From contig JBAYJC010000002.1 in assembly GCA_041665285.1 (NCBI GenBank), forward strand, positions 123,291-187,290: 64,000 nucleotides of DNA, in the 5' to 3' direction. This stretch comes from JBAYJC01 sp041665285 (GTDB lineage: Bacteria > Patescibacteriota > Patescibacteriia > 2-12-FULL-60-25). Below the pieces are notes generated by a model. It was not told where the DNA came from and made no database searches. It worked only from the letters and a program-made list of their open reading frames with translations. Below are positions 27,676 to 35,407 of this stretch, one piece after another (the stretch's first letter is position 1; each line of letters begins with the position of its first letter). The position numbers were made by a program, and so were the translations under genes.

Positions 27676-29321
27676 ACGACTCTATGACTGAACAACCACA
27701 GAAAAGTGCAGAAGAGAAAACAACGAGCGCCCTCTACGGCTCCCTCTTCACTGCCTACGACGAGCAGAAGTTCGATGAGTCTGTGGCTTTGTTTGAGATG
27801 CGGCATCGTCGTTGGGGGATTGATGTGTCTTGGTTTAAGGATAAAGAGTGTTTGGATGGAGGGTGTGGCGGTGGACGGTATTTGGTGGCATTGACGAAGC
27901 TTGGTGCAAAGCGCGTGGAGGGCATTGATATCAGCGAAGAGGCTGTCAAAGCCGCGAACAATCGGCTCGCGAGTCGGAACATGGCAGACCGTGCGCATGC
28001 CCAGGTTGCCTCTGTGCTCGATATTCCGTTTGCAAATGCCTCTTTTGATTATGTCGTGTCATCCGGGGTAATTCATCACACGCCAAATCCAAAAAAGGGA
28101 TTTGATGAGCTCGTGCGCGTTTTGCGTCCAGGTGGAAAGTTTTTCTTATCGGTGTATGGCCGTGGCGGTCTTGTGTGGATGGGAAATGACATCGGCCGTT
28201 TGATTGCCAAGGTAGTGCCATTCAAAACCATGGAAGCGCTCTGGAAAGCGGTAGGGATTCCTGCGAATAAGCGCTACAATTATTTGGACAACATGTATGT
28301 GCCGTATTGCGAACGGTATACGGAAAAAGAAATCCGCACATGGCTCGCAGACGCAGGCTTCACGAACGTCCAGCGCGTGAAGTTCGAACGCTACGATTAT
28401 GCAACATTGTGGTCACGTTTTATGCACGGTGAGGGCTGGCTCCAATTTTACGCAGATAAGAAAACTGATCCATCATCCATGACTTCTGTTATGACCGAAA
28501 CACCTGTATTGAAGATCCCCCTTCGTCCTGACTGGAAATTTGAACGTACAGATATTGAAGATGAGACAAAAGCCATCTACGACAATCTCTTTTCTGCCTA
28601 CGACGAAAAACGCTTTCAAGAATCGGTCGAGCTGTTTCCCATGCGCCAGCAAAAGTGGGGAGTACCGCTTGAATGGTTCAAAGACAAAGTGTGCCTTGAC
28701 GTTGGTTGTGGCCAAGGGCGTTTCGTGACTGCCTTGGGTCGACTTGGCGCCGCAAAAGCGATCGGCGTGGATATCAATGAGGAAGGATTGAAGGCTGGAC
28801 GTGGACGCGAATGGTTTAAGGCGTTGAACAACGTCGAGCTCATGAATTCGTCTGCGGGAAACTTGCCTTTTGTCGACAAATATTTTGATTATGTTATTTG
28901 CTCTGGTGTCTTGCTCCTCATGCCAGATCCGAAAAAGGGGTTTGATGAACTCGTGCGTGTGACCAAACCGGGCGGCCGCATCTTCTTATCCATGTATGGT
29001 AAGGGTGGTCTGAAATGGGCCACAAATGATTTCTTTCGCTATTTCCTCATGCGCTGGGTGCCATTCCGTGTGACAGAAACAGTATTCAAGGCAGTCGGTG
29101 TGCCTCCCAACAAGCGCTATAATATTTTGGATAATCTCTACACGCCGTACACGCATCGTTACACGGAATCCGAAGTACGCAAGTGGTTTGAGGATGCAGG
29201 GTTTGAGAACGTTCGTCGCGTGAAGTTCGAGCGCTATGATTATGAAACGCTTCGCTCGCGTATGATCCACGGCGAGGGCTGGATCCAGATCATGGGGGAT
29301 AGGAAAAAAGAACAGTCATGA
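27672..29321 (+). CDS. Tandem double SAM methyltransferase (internal duplication)
   Basis: 549 residues made of two homologous methyltransferase domains. Domain 1 (~20-270) has LFTAYDEQKF, CLDGGCGGGRYLVA near 61 and VSSGVIHHTPNPKKGFDELV. Domain 2 (~300-545) repeats the order with LFSAYDEKRF, CLDVGCGQGRFVTA near 342 and ICSGVLLLMPDPKKGFDELV; both end in V-RVKFERYDY followed by GEGW. The linker contains MTSVMTE, which mirrors the N-terminal MNDSMTE, as if the stop and start between two tandem copies had been lost. Both domains keep a SAM loop, so two methylations or a pseudo-dimer are possible. It is the last gene before the terminator. Confidence 0.85.
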   Translation: MNDSMTEQPQKSAEEKTTSALYGSLFTAYDEQKFDESVALFEMRHRRWGIDVSWFKDKECLDGGCGGGRYLVALTKLGAKRVEGIDISEEAVKAANNRLASRNMADRAHAQVASVLDIPFANASFDYVVSSGVIHHTPNPKKGFDELVRVLRPGGKFFLSVYGRGGLVWMGNDIGRLIAKVVPFKTMEALWKAVGIPANKRYNYLDNMYVPYCERYTEKEIRTWLADAGFTNVQRVKFERYDYATLWSRFMHGEGWLQFYADKKTDPSSMTSVMTETPVLKIPLRPDWKFERTDIEDETKAIYDNLFSAYDEKRFQESVELFPMRQQKWGVPLEWFKDKVCLDVGCGQGRFVTALGRLGAAKAIGVDINEEGLKAGRGREWFKALNNVELMNSSAGNLPFVDKYFDYVICSGVLLLMPDPKKGFDELVRVTKPGGRIFLSMYGKGGLKWATNDFFRYFLMRWVPFRVTETVFKAVGVPPNKRYNILDNLYTPYTHRYTESEVRKWFEDAGFENVRRVKFERYDYETLRSRMIHGEGWIQIMGDRKKEQS

Positions 29322-29324
29322 GGC

Positions 29325-29357
29325 AAAAAAAGAACGCGGGGGAAACCCTGCGTTTTT
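29325..29357. terminator. Bidirectional terminator ending the long array
   Basis: AACGCGGGG and CCCTGCGTT (9 bp with one G-U) close a GAAA loop at 29333-29354. Seven A precede it and five T end it, so it can serve both the plus array and the minus-strand transporter. Confidence 0.8.
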
Positions 29358-30255
29358 AGTGGCGTACGCCCTGGAGATAGATGACGCCTGCACCGAGAAC
29401 TGCTAGGCAGGTGCCGATGAGGTTGTACCAGTGTGGCTTGCGGGTACGGCGGACAAAATACTCCCACCCGCTTGTCAGGATGATCGAGCTCCGTTTGATC
29501 GCAATCACGTTCGGTGCCGAGATGAAGGCGAGCGCCCACATGTGCATCTCGAGCGTGCAAGCGTTGATAGCTCCGCCGCCAAGCAGGTACCACAGAGGAG
29601 GAAGGTCGGTCTCGCGCTTGCGCGGAAACATGCGACTCAACCCAAGGATCAGGCTCAGTGTGGTGATCATGATGCTCGTGCTCACCACGAGATACAGCGG
29701 ACCGCTTGCATACTGCATGCCCAGCTTGTCCAGGTTTGCGGTCATGGAGAAGATGATGGCAACGCCCAACTTGGATCCTACGCCTGGTTGTCGAAGCATC
29801 TCTCGAACCGGTGCAAAGAACCCGGGCATACTGCCGTCCTTGTTTGGACCTGGGTGTGCACTTCCGTAGATGCCGAGGACCACGCAGATGATGCCGACCG
29901 CGCCCCACAGGGTCACGTGATCGTTTGTCATGAGCGGGGTTGTGATGAGCATGAACGCGGGAGTGAGCGCGAGCATCGGTTGAGTGATCGAGAGCGGCCC
30001 GAGTGCCAATGCACGCATGTAGAGCACGTTGGCAATCGCGACGAGCACTCCGTGCACGCTTACGACAATCCAGAAGCGCGGGTCAATGCGTGGGATGCCC
30101 TTCCAAAGCAGGATCGCGAGGAGTGGCAGGAACGAGGAACAGGCGAGGACAAGCGCCTTTACCAGCGGCTGGAACTTTTTCATGCGTTCCGTGCTGTGAT
30201 AAAGGTCCTTTGTCCCTTCGAGAAGAGCAGTGACGAGCGCGAGGAGATATCCCAC
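29356..30255 (-). CDS. EamA/DMT-superfamily transporter
   Basis: 299 residues with ten hydrophobic segments in two halves, the DMT pattern. Landmarks are FWIVVSVHGVLVAIANVLYM, ALALGPLSITQPML, and in the second half ALAFISAPNVIAIKRSSII. Members export metabolites or move lipid-linked sugars (ArnE/F-like); the substrate here is unknown. The GTG at 30255 is preferred because GGAAAGGA lies 8 bases upstream, TM1 starts at once, and the promoter-like TTGACA at 30329-30334 would start RNA near 30298, downstream of the alternative ATG at 30321. That ATG would add 22 polar residues. Composition is richer in G+C than the array before it. Confidence 0.8.
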   Translation of the reverse strand: MGYLLALVTALLEGTKDLYHSTERMKKFQPLVKALVLACSSFLPLLAILLWKGIPRIDPRFWIVVSVHGVLVAIANVLYMRALALGPLSITQPMLALTPAFMLITTPLMTNDHVTLWGAVGIICVVLGIYGSAHPGPNKDGSMPGFFAPVREMLRQPGVGSKLGVAIIFSMTANLDKLGMQYASGPLYLVVSTSIMITTLSLILGLSRMFPRKRETDLPPLWYLLGGGAINACTLEMHMWALAFISAPNVIAIKRSSIILTSGWEYFVRRTRKPHWYNLIGTCLAVLGAGVIYLQGVRH

Positions 30256-30328
30256 GGTTATAGTCCTTTCCGGCTCTTGACGGCCAATGAGTAGTCCCTG
30301 CGGCAGGGTAGTCGTATTCATGGGCTTT

Positions 30329-30343
30329 TGTCAATGATTGACA
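30329..30343. promoter_or_regulatory. Palindrome in the divergent transporter/neuB promoter region
   Basis: TGTCAAT-G-ATTGACA is a perfect inverted repeat. Its arms carry a TTGACA -35-like hexamer on each strand, so it could be a shared operator as well as two back-to-back -35 boxes. Confidence 0.45.
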
Positions 30344-30366
30344 GGTTGGTGCTATCTCGTTAGGTT
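30338..30366 (+). promoter_or_regulatory. Possible promoter of neuB
   Basis: TTGACA (6/6), 17 bases, TAGGTT (3/6). Start of RNA is predicted about 4 bases before ATG 30377. Confidence 0.45.
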
Positions 30367-30376
30367 TTGTATCAAT

Positions 30377-31519
30377 ATGACAATCCCCAATTTTTGTTTT
30401 CGCCCTCAAGACGGATCAAAACCGCCTGCCTTTATCATCGCTGAAATTGGCAAGAACTTCATCCAATCTGAGGACGAGCGTTCTGTGGAGGAATATTTGG
30501 CCAATGCGATTGCGCTTGTGAAGGCCGCGAAAGAGGCGGGCGCGGACGCCGTCAAGTTTCAAACACACAACGTGGAGGATGAGCAGGCGAATATTGATGT
30601 GACCTCCCCGCACTTCAAAGCGCGTGATCGGTATAGCTGGGTGTCGCGTAATGATCGGTCTACGCCGCTTGAAACGTTTTGGAAGCCGTTGAAAAAAGCA
30701 TGTGATGACATGGGCATCATCTTTTTTTCCACGCCCATGAGTCGCGGAGCCGCGCATAAACTCGCAGAGGTGGATCCGGCGATTTGGAAGGTTGGCTCTG
30801 GTGATATTCTTGACTTCGTGATGTTGGATTATTTGCGTAATAGCGGAAAGCCGATTCTCATCAGCGCAGGCATGAGCACGTTGGAAGAAGTGGACCAGTC
30901 ACTGGCGTTCTTGCGCGAAAAAACAGATCAGGTTGTGCTCCTTCATTGCGTATCAAAATATCCGTGTCCGCCAGAAGAGTTGTCATTGAACACGATCAAG
31001 TTTTTTCAAGATCGATACCAATTACCGATTGGGTTTTCAGACCATTCGATTACCACGGCCTCGGCGATTGCGGCTGTGGCGCTTGGGGCGCGTGTGGTGG
31101 AAAAGCACTTTTCCCTTGATCGAACGCTGTTTGGTGCGGATCACAAAGTCTCGCTCACGCCAGAAGAATTTGCCGGGCTTGTCCAAGGCATCCGTCGCGT
31201 TGAACGCGATGGGGAATATGCACGGGAAGTTCTCGAGGACGAAGTGGTGAAGCGCGCGATGGGAACGGAAGCCAAGGTGCTCGACGAAGGCGAAGCGGTC
31301 TTTCGTCCGCTTTTCAGAAAAACGCTCGTTGCGGCCATGGATTTGCCTGTTGGGACTGTCCTTGAGCCACAGCATCTCTACGCCATGCGACCTCAGGCTC
31401 ACCTGGCAGGCCGCCCGTCCGAGGGATATACGCTAGTGGTTGGTCAGCGCCTGACGCGGCCTGTAAAGCGTTTTGAGCCCATTGCGGAGGATCATACAGA
31501 CCCAGCTTCCTCGTCTTGA
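30377..31519 (+). CDS. neuB: N-acetylneuraminate synthase family (NeuB/SpsE/LegI-like)
   Basis: 380 residues, normal length. The NeuB barrel shows IIAEIGKNF, AGADAVKFQTH, IFFSTPMS, WKVGSGDI, PILISAGMSTL, HCVSKYPCPPEELSLNTI and GFSDHS; the C-terminal SAF domain spans ~300-375. The enzyme condenses phosphoenolpyruvate with ManNAc or a 6-deoxy-diamino analogue to make a nine-carbon nonulosonic acid. NeuC (35408) and NeuA (37572) complete the route to a CMP-sugar. Sequence alone does not tell sialic from legionaminic or pseudaminic acid. Three genes of other composition separate it from the rest of the set. Confidence 0.88.
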   Translation: MTIPNFCFRPQDGSKPPAFIIAEIGKNFIQSEDERSVEEYLANAIALVKAAKEAGADAVKFQTHNVEDEQANIDVTSPHFKARDRYSWVSRNDRSTPLETFWKPLKKACDDMGIIFFSTPMSRGAAHKLAEVDPAIWKVGSGDILDFVMLDYLRNSGKPILISAGMSTLEEVDQSLAFLREKTDQVVLLHCVSKYPCPPEELSLNTIKFFQDRYQLPIGFSDHSITTASAIAAVALGARVVEKHFSLDRTLFGADHKVSLTPEEFAGLVQGIRRVERDGEYAREVLEDEVVKRAMGTEAKVLDEGEAVFRPLFRKTLVAAMDLPVGTVLEPQHLYAMRPQAHLAGRPSEGYTLVVGQRLTRPVKRFEPIAEDHTDPASSS

Positions 31520-31544
31520 CGAAAACAATGGTATTTGTTTACAT
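31516..31544 (+). promoter_or_regulatory. Possible promoter of the GC-rich methyltransferase
   Basis: TTGACG, 17 bases, TTACAT. The TGA of the neuB stop lies inside the -35 box, the same arrangement as at 35360. Confidence 0.35.
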
Positions 31545-31574
31545 GCCCCTACGCCAATAGGGGCGTGTTTGTTT
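31545..31574 (+). terminator. Hairpin terminator of neuB
   Basis: GCCCCTA and TAGGGGC pair around CGCCAA, followed by GTGTTTGTTT. It sits directly before the ribosome site of the next gene and could also act as a 5'-UTR hairpin. Confidence 0.55.
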
Positions 31575-31584
31575 GGAGGATCCG

Positions 31585-32571
31585 ATGACCGACGCCGACA
31601 AGTCCGACAAGCCCCAGACCCCGCCGACCACCATGGTTTTCGCGGGAGACGCGGCCCAGGCCTACGCCGCGTTCAACCTCCGGGACCCCTACTACCCCGA
31701 GATGGCGGGGCATGTCCTGAACCTCGCGCTTGCCCGCCATGGGGAGGAGTACCTCGGATGGGCTGTGGATCTGGGTGCTGGGATCGGCATCTCGACCATG
31801 GTGTTCCATCGATACGCCGACAAGACCTTCGCCGTGGAGCCCGAGAGCGCCATGCGGGCGATGTGCTCTCTGAACGTGCTCGGCGATCCGAACGTCCGCG
31901 TGCTCGAGGGTCGCGGCGAGAACCTGGCCGAGACGCTCGGGGCGGACGCGGGGATGATCGATACGGTGCTCTGCTCCCAGGCGTTCCACCTCTTCAACCC
32001 GCCGGGCAAGCCGAGCCTGGTGCCGGAGGTCATGCGGCAGGTCGCCGAGGTGTTGCGGTCGGAGGGCGTCTTCGCCTTTGACCTGGGCCCCTCGAACTAC
32101 GCGTTCAAGATCCAGCTCCAGGACCACCGCGAGCCCGTGTCCGACGACAACCCGGGGATCATGACCGAGCTCGGCCATCCGCTCTACCGCGAGGCCGAGA
32201 AGGCGGTGAAGCGCTCGTTGGTCAACCGCGGCATCGTGCGCGAGGAGGATCTGCCCGAGTCGCTCTGGCCTGCGGCCGCGGCGCGCATGGACTTCCTCTA
32301 CTTGCGTACGTATGCCCAGAGGGCCGGCTTCCAGGACCTCGAGGTCACGGAGGTGCTCGTGCCCATCACGGGCGACCGGGTGATCGAGTTCATCCGCAAC
32401 TCCTGGACCGTGTTCTTCCGCTGGGGCGAGCTCTCCAAGCTCCCCATGGAGGTCAAGATGGCCGTCATGGGTGACGCGCTCCGCGAGCTCTTCTCGGAGA
32501 ATTGCGTGGAGCGGTACAAGCACGTCTGTGCCTATCACCCCACGGCCGTGCTGACCTGCGTCAAGTCCTAG
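31585..32571 (+). CDS. GC-rich class I SAM-dependent methyltransferase
   Basis: 328 residues. Motif I is AVDLGAGIGISTMV near residue 60, then FAVEPESAMR and VLCSQAFHLFNPPG. A clear Shine-Dalgarno (GGAGGA) lies 4 bases before ATG 31585. G+C is far above that of the flanking genes (one 60-base line at 31621 counts 42 G/C, against 32 in a native line at 26521), with codons ending in G/C. Own promoter-like site, own ribosome site and own terminator suggest a recently acquired unit inserted into the neu set. The substrate is unknown. Confidence 0.82.
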   Translation: MTDADKSDKPQTPPTTMVFAGDAAQAYAAFNLRDPYYPEMAGHVLNLALARHGEEYLGWAVDLGAGIGISTMVFHRYADKTFAVEPESAMRAMCSLNVLGDPNVRVLEGRGENLAETLGADAGMIDTVLCSQAFHLFNPPGKPSLVPEVMRQVAEVLRSEGVFAFDLGPSNYAFKIQLQDHREPVSDDNPGIMTELGHPLYREAEKAVKRSLVNRGIVREEDLPESLWPAAAARMDFLYLRTYAQRAGFQDLEVTEVLVPITGDRVIEFIRNSWTVFFRWGELSKLPMEVKMAVMGDALRELFSENCVERYKHVCAYHPTAVLTCVKS

Positions 32572-32590
32572 CGGCCGCACCCTGCTGAAC

Positions 32591-32615
32591 CACCTCACCT
32601 GAGGTGTCTTTTTTT
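32591..32615 (+). terminator. Terminator after the GC-rich methyltransferase
   Basis: CACCTCA and TGAGGTG form a 7-bp stem with a 2-base centre, followed by TCTTTTTTT. Confidence 0.75.
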
Positions 32616-32627
32616 ATGCCGCATTTC

Positions 32628-32655
32628 TTGACGGTTTGGCTCGATGTGCTACCTT
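32628..32655 (+). promoter_or_regulatory. Possible promoter of the second EamA transporter
   Basis: TTGACG (5/6), 16 bases, TACCTT (3/6), about 27 bases before ATG 32682. Confidence 0.35.
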
Positions 32656-32681
32656 TTTGCGAGTTCGTTCAAGAGGAACCC

Positions 32682-33641
32682 ATGAACCACCATTACATCG
32701 GCGGTGCCTTGACTCTGGTGGGTGCATTGCTGGCGGCAAAGTTTGCCGTGAAACAGCGTAAACTGCTCAAGCGCAGTGAGAATGAAGCAGAGTGCCCTGC
32801 AGAGGACGTGGCACTGAGCGCGACCATGTGCGTGGCAACGCTCGCACTTTTCGCGGTCTTCTTCCTGAGTGGGGCGCCGGCAAACATCAAGCCCGGATTT
32901 TGGCTTTGGGTGCTTATCACGGGTATCCTGAACGTCTTCATCAGCTACCTGGGGTTCAAGGCTCTGGCAACCAAGGACGATGTGTCCTTGATCGTGCCGA
33001 TCCGCGACACAACGCCTGCCTTCGTGGTCTTCACGGCTTGGTTTGTGACCAGGTACTTTGGTGGTGCCGGCGAAGCGCCGAGTCTGCTGGGCTATGTCGG
33101 GATCCTGCTCCTCGTGTTAGGCACGTACGTGCTCAATATCCAGGGCTTGATCGATGCGCTCTATGGCGGTCAGTGGACCTGGCGCGCATTCTTGGACCCG
33201 TGGGTAGGGCTTTGGAAACGTCCGGGCGTACGCCTGGCATTCCTCGCTTCCTGTATTGGGTGCATTGCCATCAGCTTCGATGGTCTGGCCGCACGCGCGG
33301 GCAATCCCATACTTGCCGTGGCCTGTGTAGTGAGCTTCCCTGCGGTCATCCACGCATCACGCGTGATCGCCTCAGGAAGAGCGCACGAGTGGTTTGACCG
33401 GAAGCGCGGCATGCCTTGGGGAGGAGTCAAGCTTGGCTTGCTCTTTGCGCTGGCAGTTGCGTTGTACTGGATCTCGTTCCTCTACCTCTTCGTAGCCTAT
33501 CAGGCCACGTTGAAGCGGATGGAAACGGTCTTTGTCTTGCTTTTTGCGTATCGTGAGTTGGACGAGCGCAAGGAGATCCGCACGCGCCTTGTGGCAGTGG
33601 CGCTCATGATCATGGGTGCTGTGCTGGTTGCGAGGCAGTGA
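32682..33641 (+). CDS. EamA/DMT-superfamily transporter
   Basis: 319 residues with about ten hydrophobic segments. The first half has FWLWVLITGILNVFISYLGF and then TTPAFVVFTAWFV, in the same relative places as in the minus-strand transporter at 29356-30255, so the two are distant paralogues. AGAGGA precedes ATG 32682; the longer ORF start at 32604 lies in the T-run of the terminator. It is followed by a GC-rich methyltransferase with no terminator between, so these two are likely one transcript. The transported substrate cannot be read from sequence. Confidence 0.8.
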   Translation: MNHHYIGGALTLVGALLAAKFAVKQRKLLKRSENEAECPAEDVALSATMCVATLALFAVFFLSGAPANIKPGFWLWVLITGILNVFISYLGFKALATKDDVSLIVPIRDTTPAFVVFTAWFVTRYFGGAGEAPSLLGYVGILLLVLGTYVLNIQGLIDALYGGQWTWRAFLDPWVGLWKRPGVRLAFLASCIGCIAISFDGLAARAGNPILAVACVVSFPAVIHASRVIASGRAHEWFDRKRGMPWGGVKLGLLFALAVALYWISFLYLFVAYQATLKRMETVFVLLFAYRELDERKEIRTRLVAVALMIMGAVLVARQ

Positions 33642-33705
33642 CCTGGAAAGCGTACCCGTCGCTTTACAGGTTCAAAACACGGGTTGCAGAGAACACGAGG
33701 AAATC

Positions 33706-34812
33706 ATGGGACAGAACGATCAGGAGCAGGGTCAGGATCCGCGGAACGAGGTCTTCCAGGGCCTGGCCGCGATTCTCTACGCGTGTTGCGGCCCTGTGGA
33801 CGGGGGTTACAAGCTCCAGTCCAAGACGCTCGCGAGCATGGCGAACGCGAACGGCGGCTTGCTCGGCAAGCGCGTGCTCGACTTGGGCTGTGGGTACGGA
33901 ACCACGTCCCTGGCCATTGCCGAGCACCTGCCCGCGGAGATCGTGGCCGACGACGTTTCGGCACAGCACCTCGAGCTCCTGGAGAAGACGCTCTTGAGCA
34001 AGGCCGAGCTGGGGGAGTACCTGGAAAGCAAGGGAGCGCTGACGTTCATGCGCGTTTCCATGCTCGACGCGCTGATCCAGCACCTGGAGCAGATGCGGGA
34101 TGAGTTTGACGATGGGGTGTTCTCGCGTAGCGGGGGCACGCTCCAGACCCTCAAGTGCTCTGCGCTTGACCTCACGCTCGAGCAGGTGCCGGGTCACAAG
34201 CCGTTCGACGCGGTCCTGGGGTGTAACTCCTTCCACTGGCCCGTGAACCAGCGGCGTGCCCTGTACGAGGAAAAGGGGTCGATGCCGAGCACGGCGGCGC
34301 TGAACCAGGCCATGGATGACACGCTCGAGCGCCTTGAGGGGGTGCTCAAGCCGAACGGCATCTTGGCCTTGCTCGAGCCCACGGACTTCGTGTCCTACGA
34401 TACGGATCCCAAGCTCGACCAGGCTCTGCAGGACGCGAGCATGGTCAACCTGCGGGTGTTCACGGCGTTTCACATGGAGATTAACCAGCTCCTTGCGGAA
34501 CAGTACGGGATCACGGGGCGCAAGGTGCCCACGGCTCCACTGATCTTCCGAGTGAGTCGGCTCGAGGCTGTGTTTCGTCGCAACGGCTTCCAACTCGACC
34601 GCGTGGTGCCTGTGACGCCCATGCTCTACGCGAACCCTCTGGACATGATGTTCGCGCGTCTGCCCATGCTCCTCGGCCAGGTGCCCATCTCCTTTGACCA
34701 GAAGATGGAAGTCGCGAAGACCGTTCGGTCGCTGTTTGCCGGCACGGGCTACGACCGCTTGTCGGTCATGAACATGCCGTTCTTCGTCCTCCTGGCGCAC
34801 AAGCTCGACTGA
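33706..34812 (+). CDS. GC-rich SAM-dependent methyltransferase
   Basis: 368 residues. Motif I VLDLGCGYGTTSLA near residue 57, then FDAVLGCNSFHWPV and GILALLEPTDF. GAGGA precedes ATG 33706 by 4 bases. Strong G/C-ending codon use resembles 31585-32571 and 50401-52108 and differs from the neighbouring neu genes. A long antisense open frame (33664-34989) is a by-product of this composition. Confidence 0.8.
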   Translation: MGQNDQEQGQDPRNEVFQGLAAILYACCGPVDGGYKLQSKTLASMANANGGLLGKRVLDLGCGYGTTSLAIAEHLPAEIVADDVSAQHLELLEKTLLSKAELGEYLESKGALTFMRVSMLDALIQHLEQMRDEFDDGVFSRSGGTLQTLKCSALDLTLEQVPGHKPFDAVLGCNSFHWPVNQRRALYEEKGSMPSTAALNQAMDDTLERLEGVLKPNGILALLEPTDFVSYDTDPKLDQALQDASMVNLRVFTAFHMEINQLLAEQYGITGRKVPTAPLIFRVSRLEAVFRRNGFQLDRVVPVTPMLYANPLDMMFARLPMLLGQVPISFDQKMEVAKTVRSLFAGTGYDRLSVMNMPFFVLLAHKLD

Positions 34813-34843
34813 GCAGACCGCGGCCGTCCTTCGTACATTCTCT

Positions 34844-34863
34844 GAGCCGCGTGGCTCTTTTTT
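34844..34863 (+). terminator. Terminator ending the GC-rich insert
   Basis: GAGCC-GCGT-GGCTC followed by TTTTTT. Confidence 0.8.
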
Positions 34864-34876
34864 CTTTACGAAAAAA

Positions 34877-34905
34877 TTGACGCTCACTCTTCCACCTGTC
34901 TTAAT
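34877..34905 (+). promoter_or_regulatory. Likely leaderless promoter of the cupin gene
   Basis: TTGACG (5/6), 17 bases, CTTAAT (4/6). Predicted start of RNA is 2-3 bases before ATG 34914. Confidence 0.5.
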
Positions 34906-34913
34906 CTCTGCAT

Positions 34914-35363
34914 ATGAATGAAGCCTCTTTATTGCCCTGTGTGTTCGTGCAAAAGACATTGGTTGATGAGACGCTCGCGGTTCCGTCAACGCAAGGCAAG
35001 CGCCTTCTTGAGCCTCTTAAAGCTCTCGCATCCGCGAACAAGATGCCGATGAATATTTTGGAGGATTGTGAAGTGTCAAACGAGGCAGAGGTGCACACGC
35101 ATGAGGCAGATCTTTGGCATTGTTTGGAGGGTGAGGTGACGTTTGTCTACGGCGGCGAGATGGTGGATCCATGGAACAAAAAACTCGCAGATGGCACAGA
35201 AGATCCACGCGAGGTGAAGGCAAAGGAGATTCGAGGCGGGACAGAGGTGGTGATGCATCCTGGTGACTGGCTTTGGATCCCCGCGGGCCAACCACATCAG
35301 CATCGATGTACAGGGACAGCAAGACTTGCCATCATCAAAATTCCAAATTCAGCTTCACATTGA
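34914..35363 (+). CDS. Cupin-fold protein in the nonulosonate set
   Basis: 149 residues, single cupin. Metal-site motif 1 is VHTHEADLWHCLEGEV and motif 2 is HPGDWLWIPAGQPHQHR, each with the expected histidines; a 25-residue insert between them (WNKKLADGTEDPREV) is unusual. The family includes sugar isomerases, epimerases and dioxygenases. Its place between neuB and neuC suggests a step on the nonulosonate or its precursor; that is inference. Its TGA stop lies in the -35 box of the next promoter. Confidence 0.72.
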   Translation: MNEASLLPCVFVQKTLVDETLAVPSTQGKRLLEPLKALASANKMPMNILEDCEVSNEAEVHTHEADLWHCLEGEVTFVYGGEMVDPWNKKLADGTEDPREVKAKEIRGGTEVVMHPGDWLWIPAGQPHQHRCTGTARLAIIKIPNSASH

Positions 35364-35389
35364 CGTTTTCTGGACCAGCGGGGTAATAT
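35360..35389 (+). promoter_or_regulatory. Possible promoter of neuC
   Basis: TTGACG (5/6), 18 bases, TAATAT (4/6), about 19 bases before ATG 35408. Confidence 0.45.
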
Positions 35390-35407
35390 CCATCGACTGT
35401 TTATCCT

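Noticed and set aside
31549..32598. 349-codon minus-strand frame across the other GC-rich methyltransferase
   Set aside because: Same cause; the plus strand has SAM motif I, a Shine-Dalgarno and a terminator.
33664..34989. 441-codon minus-strand frame across the GC-rich methyltransferase
   Set aside because: High G+C removes stop codons in the opposite frame; the protein is a low-complexity mix of Arg, Glu, His and Val with no motif.
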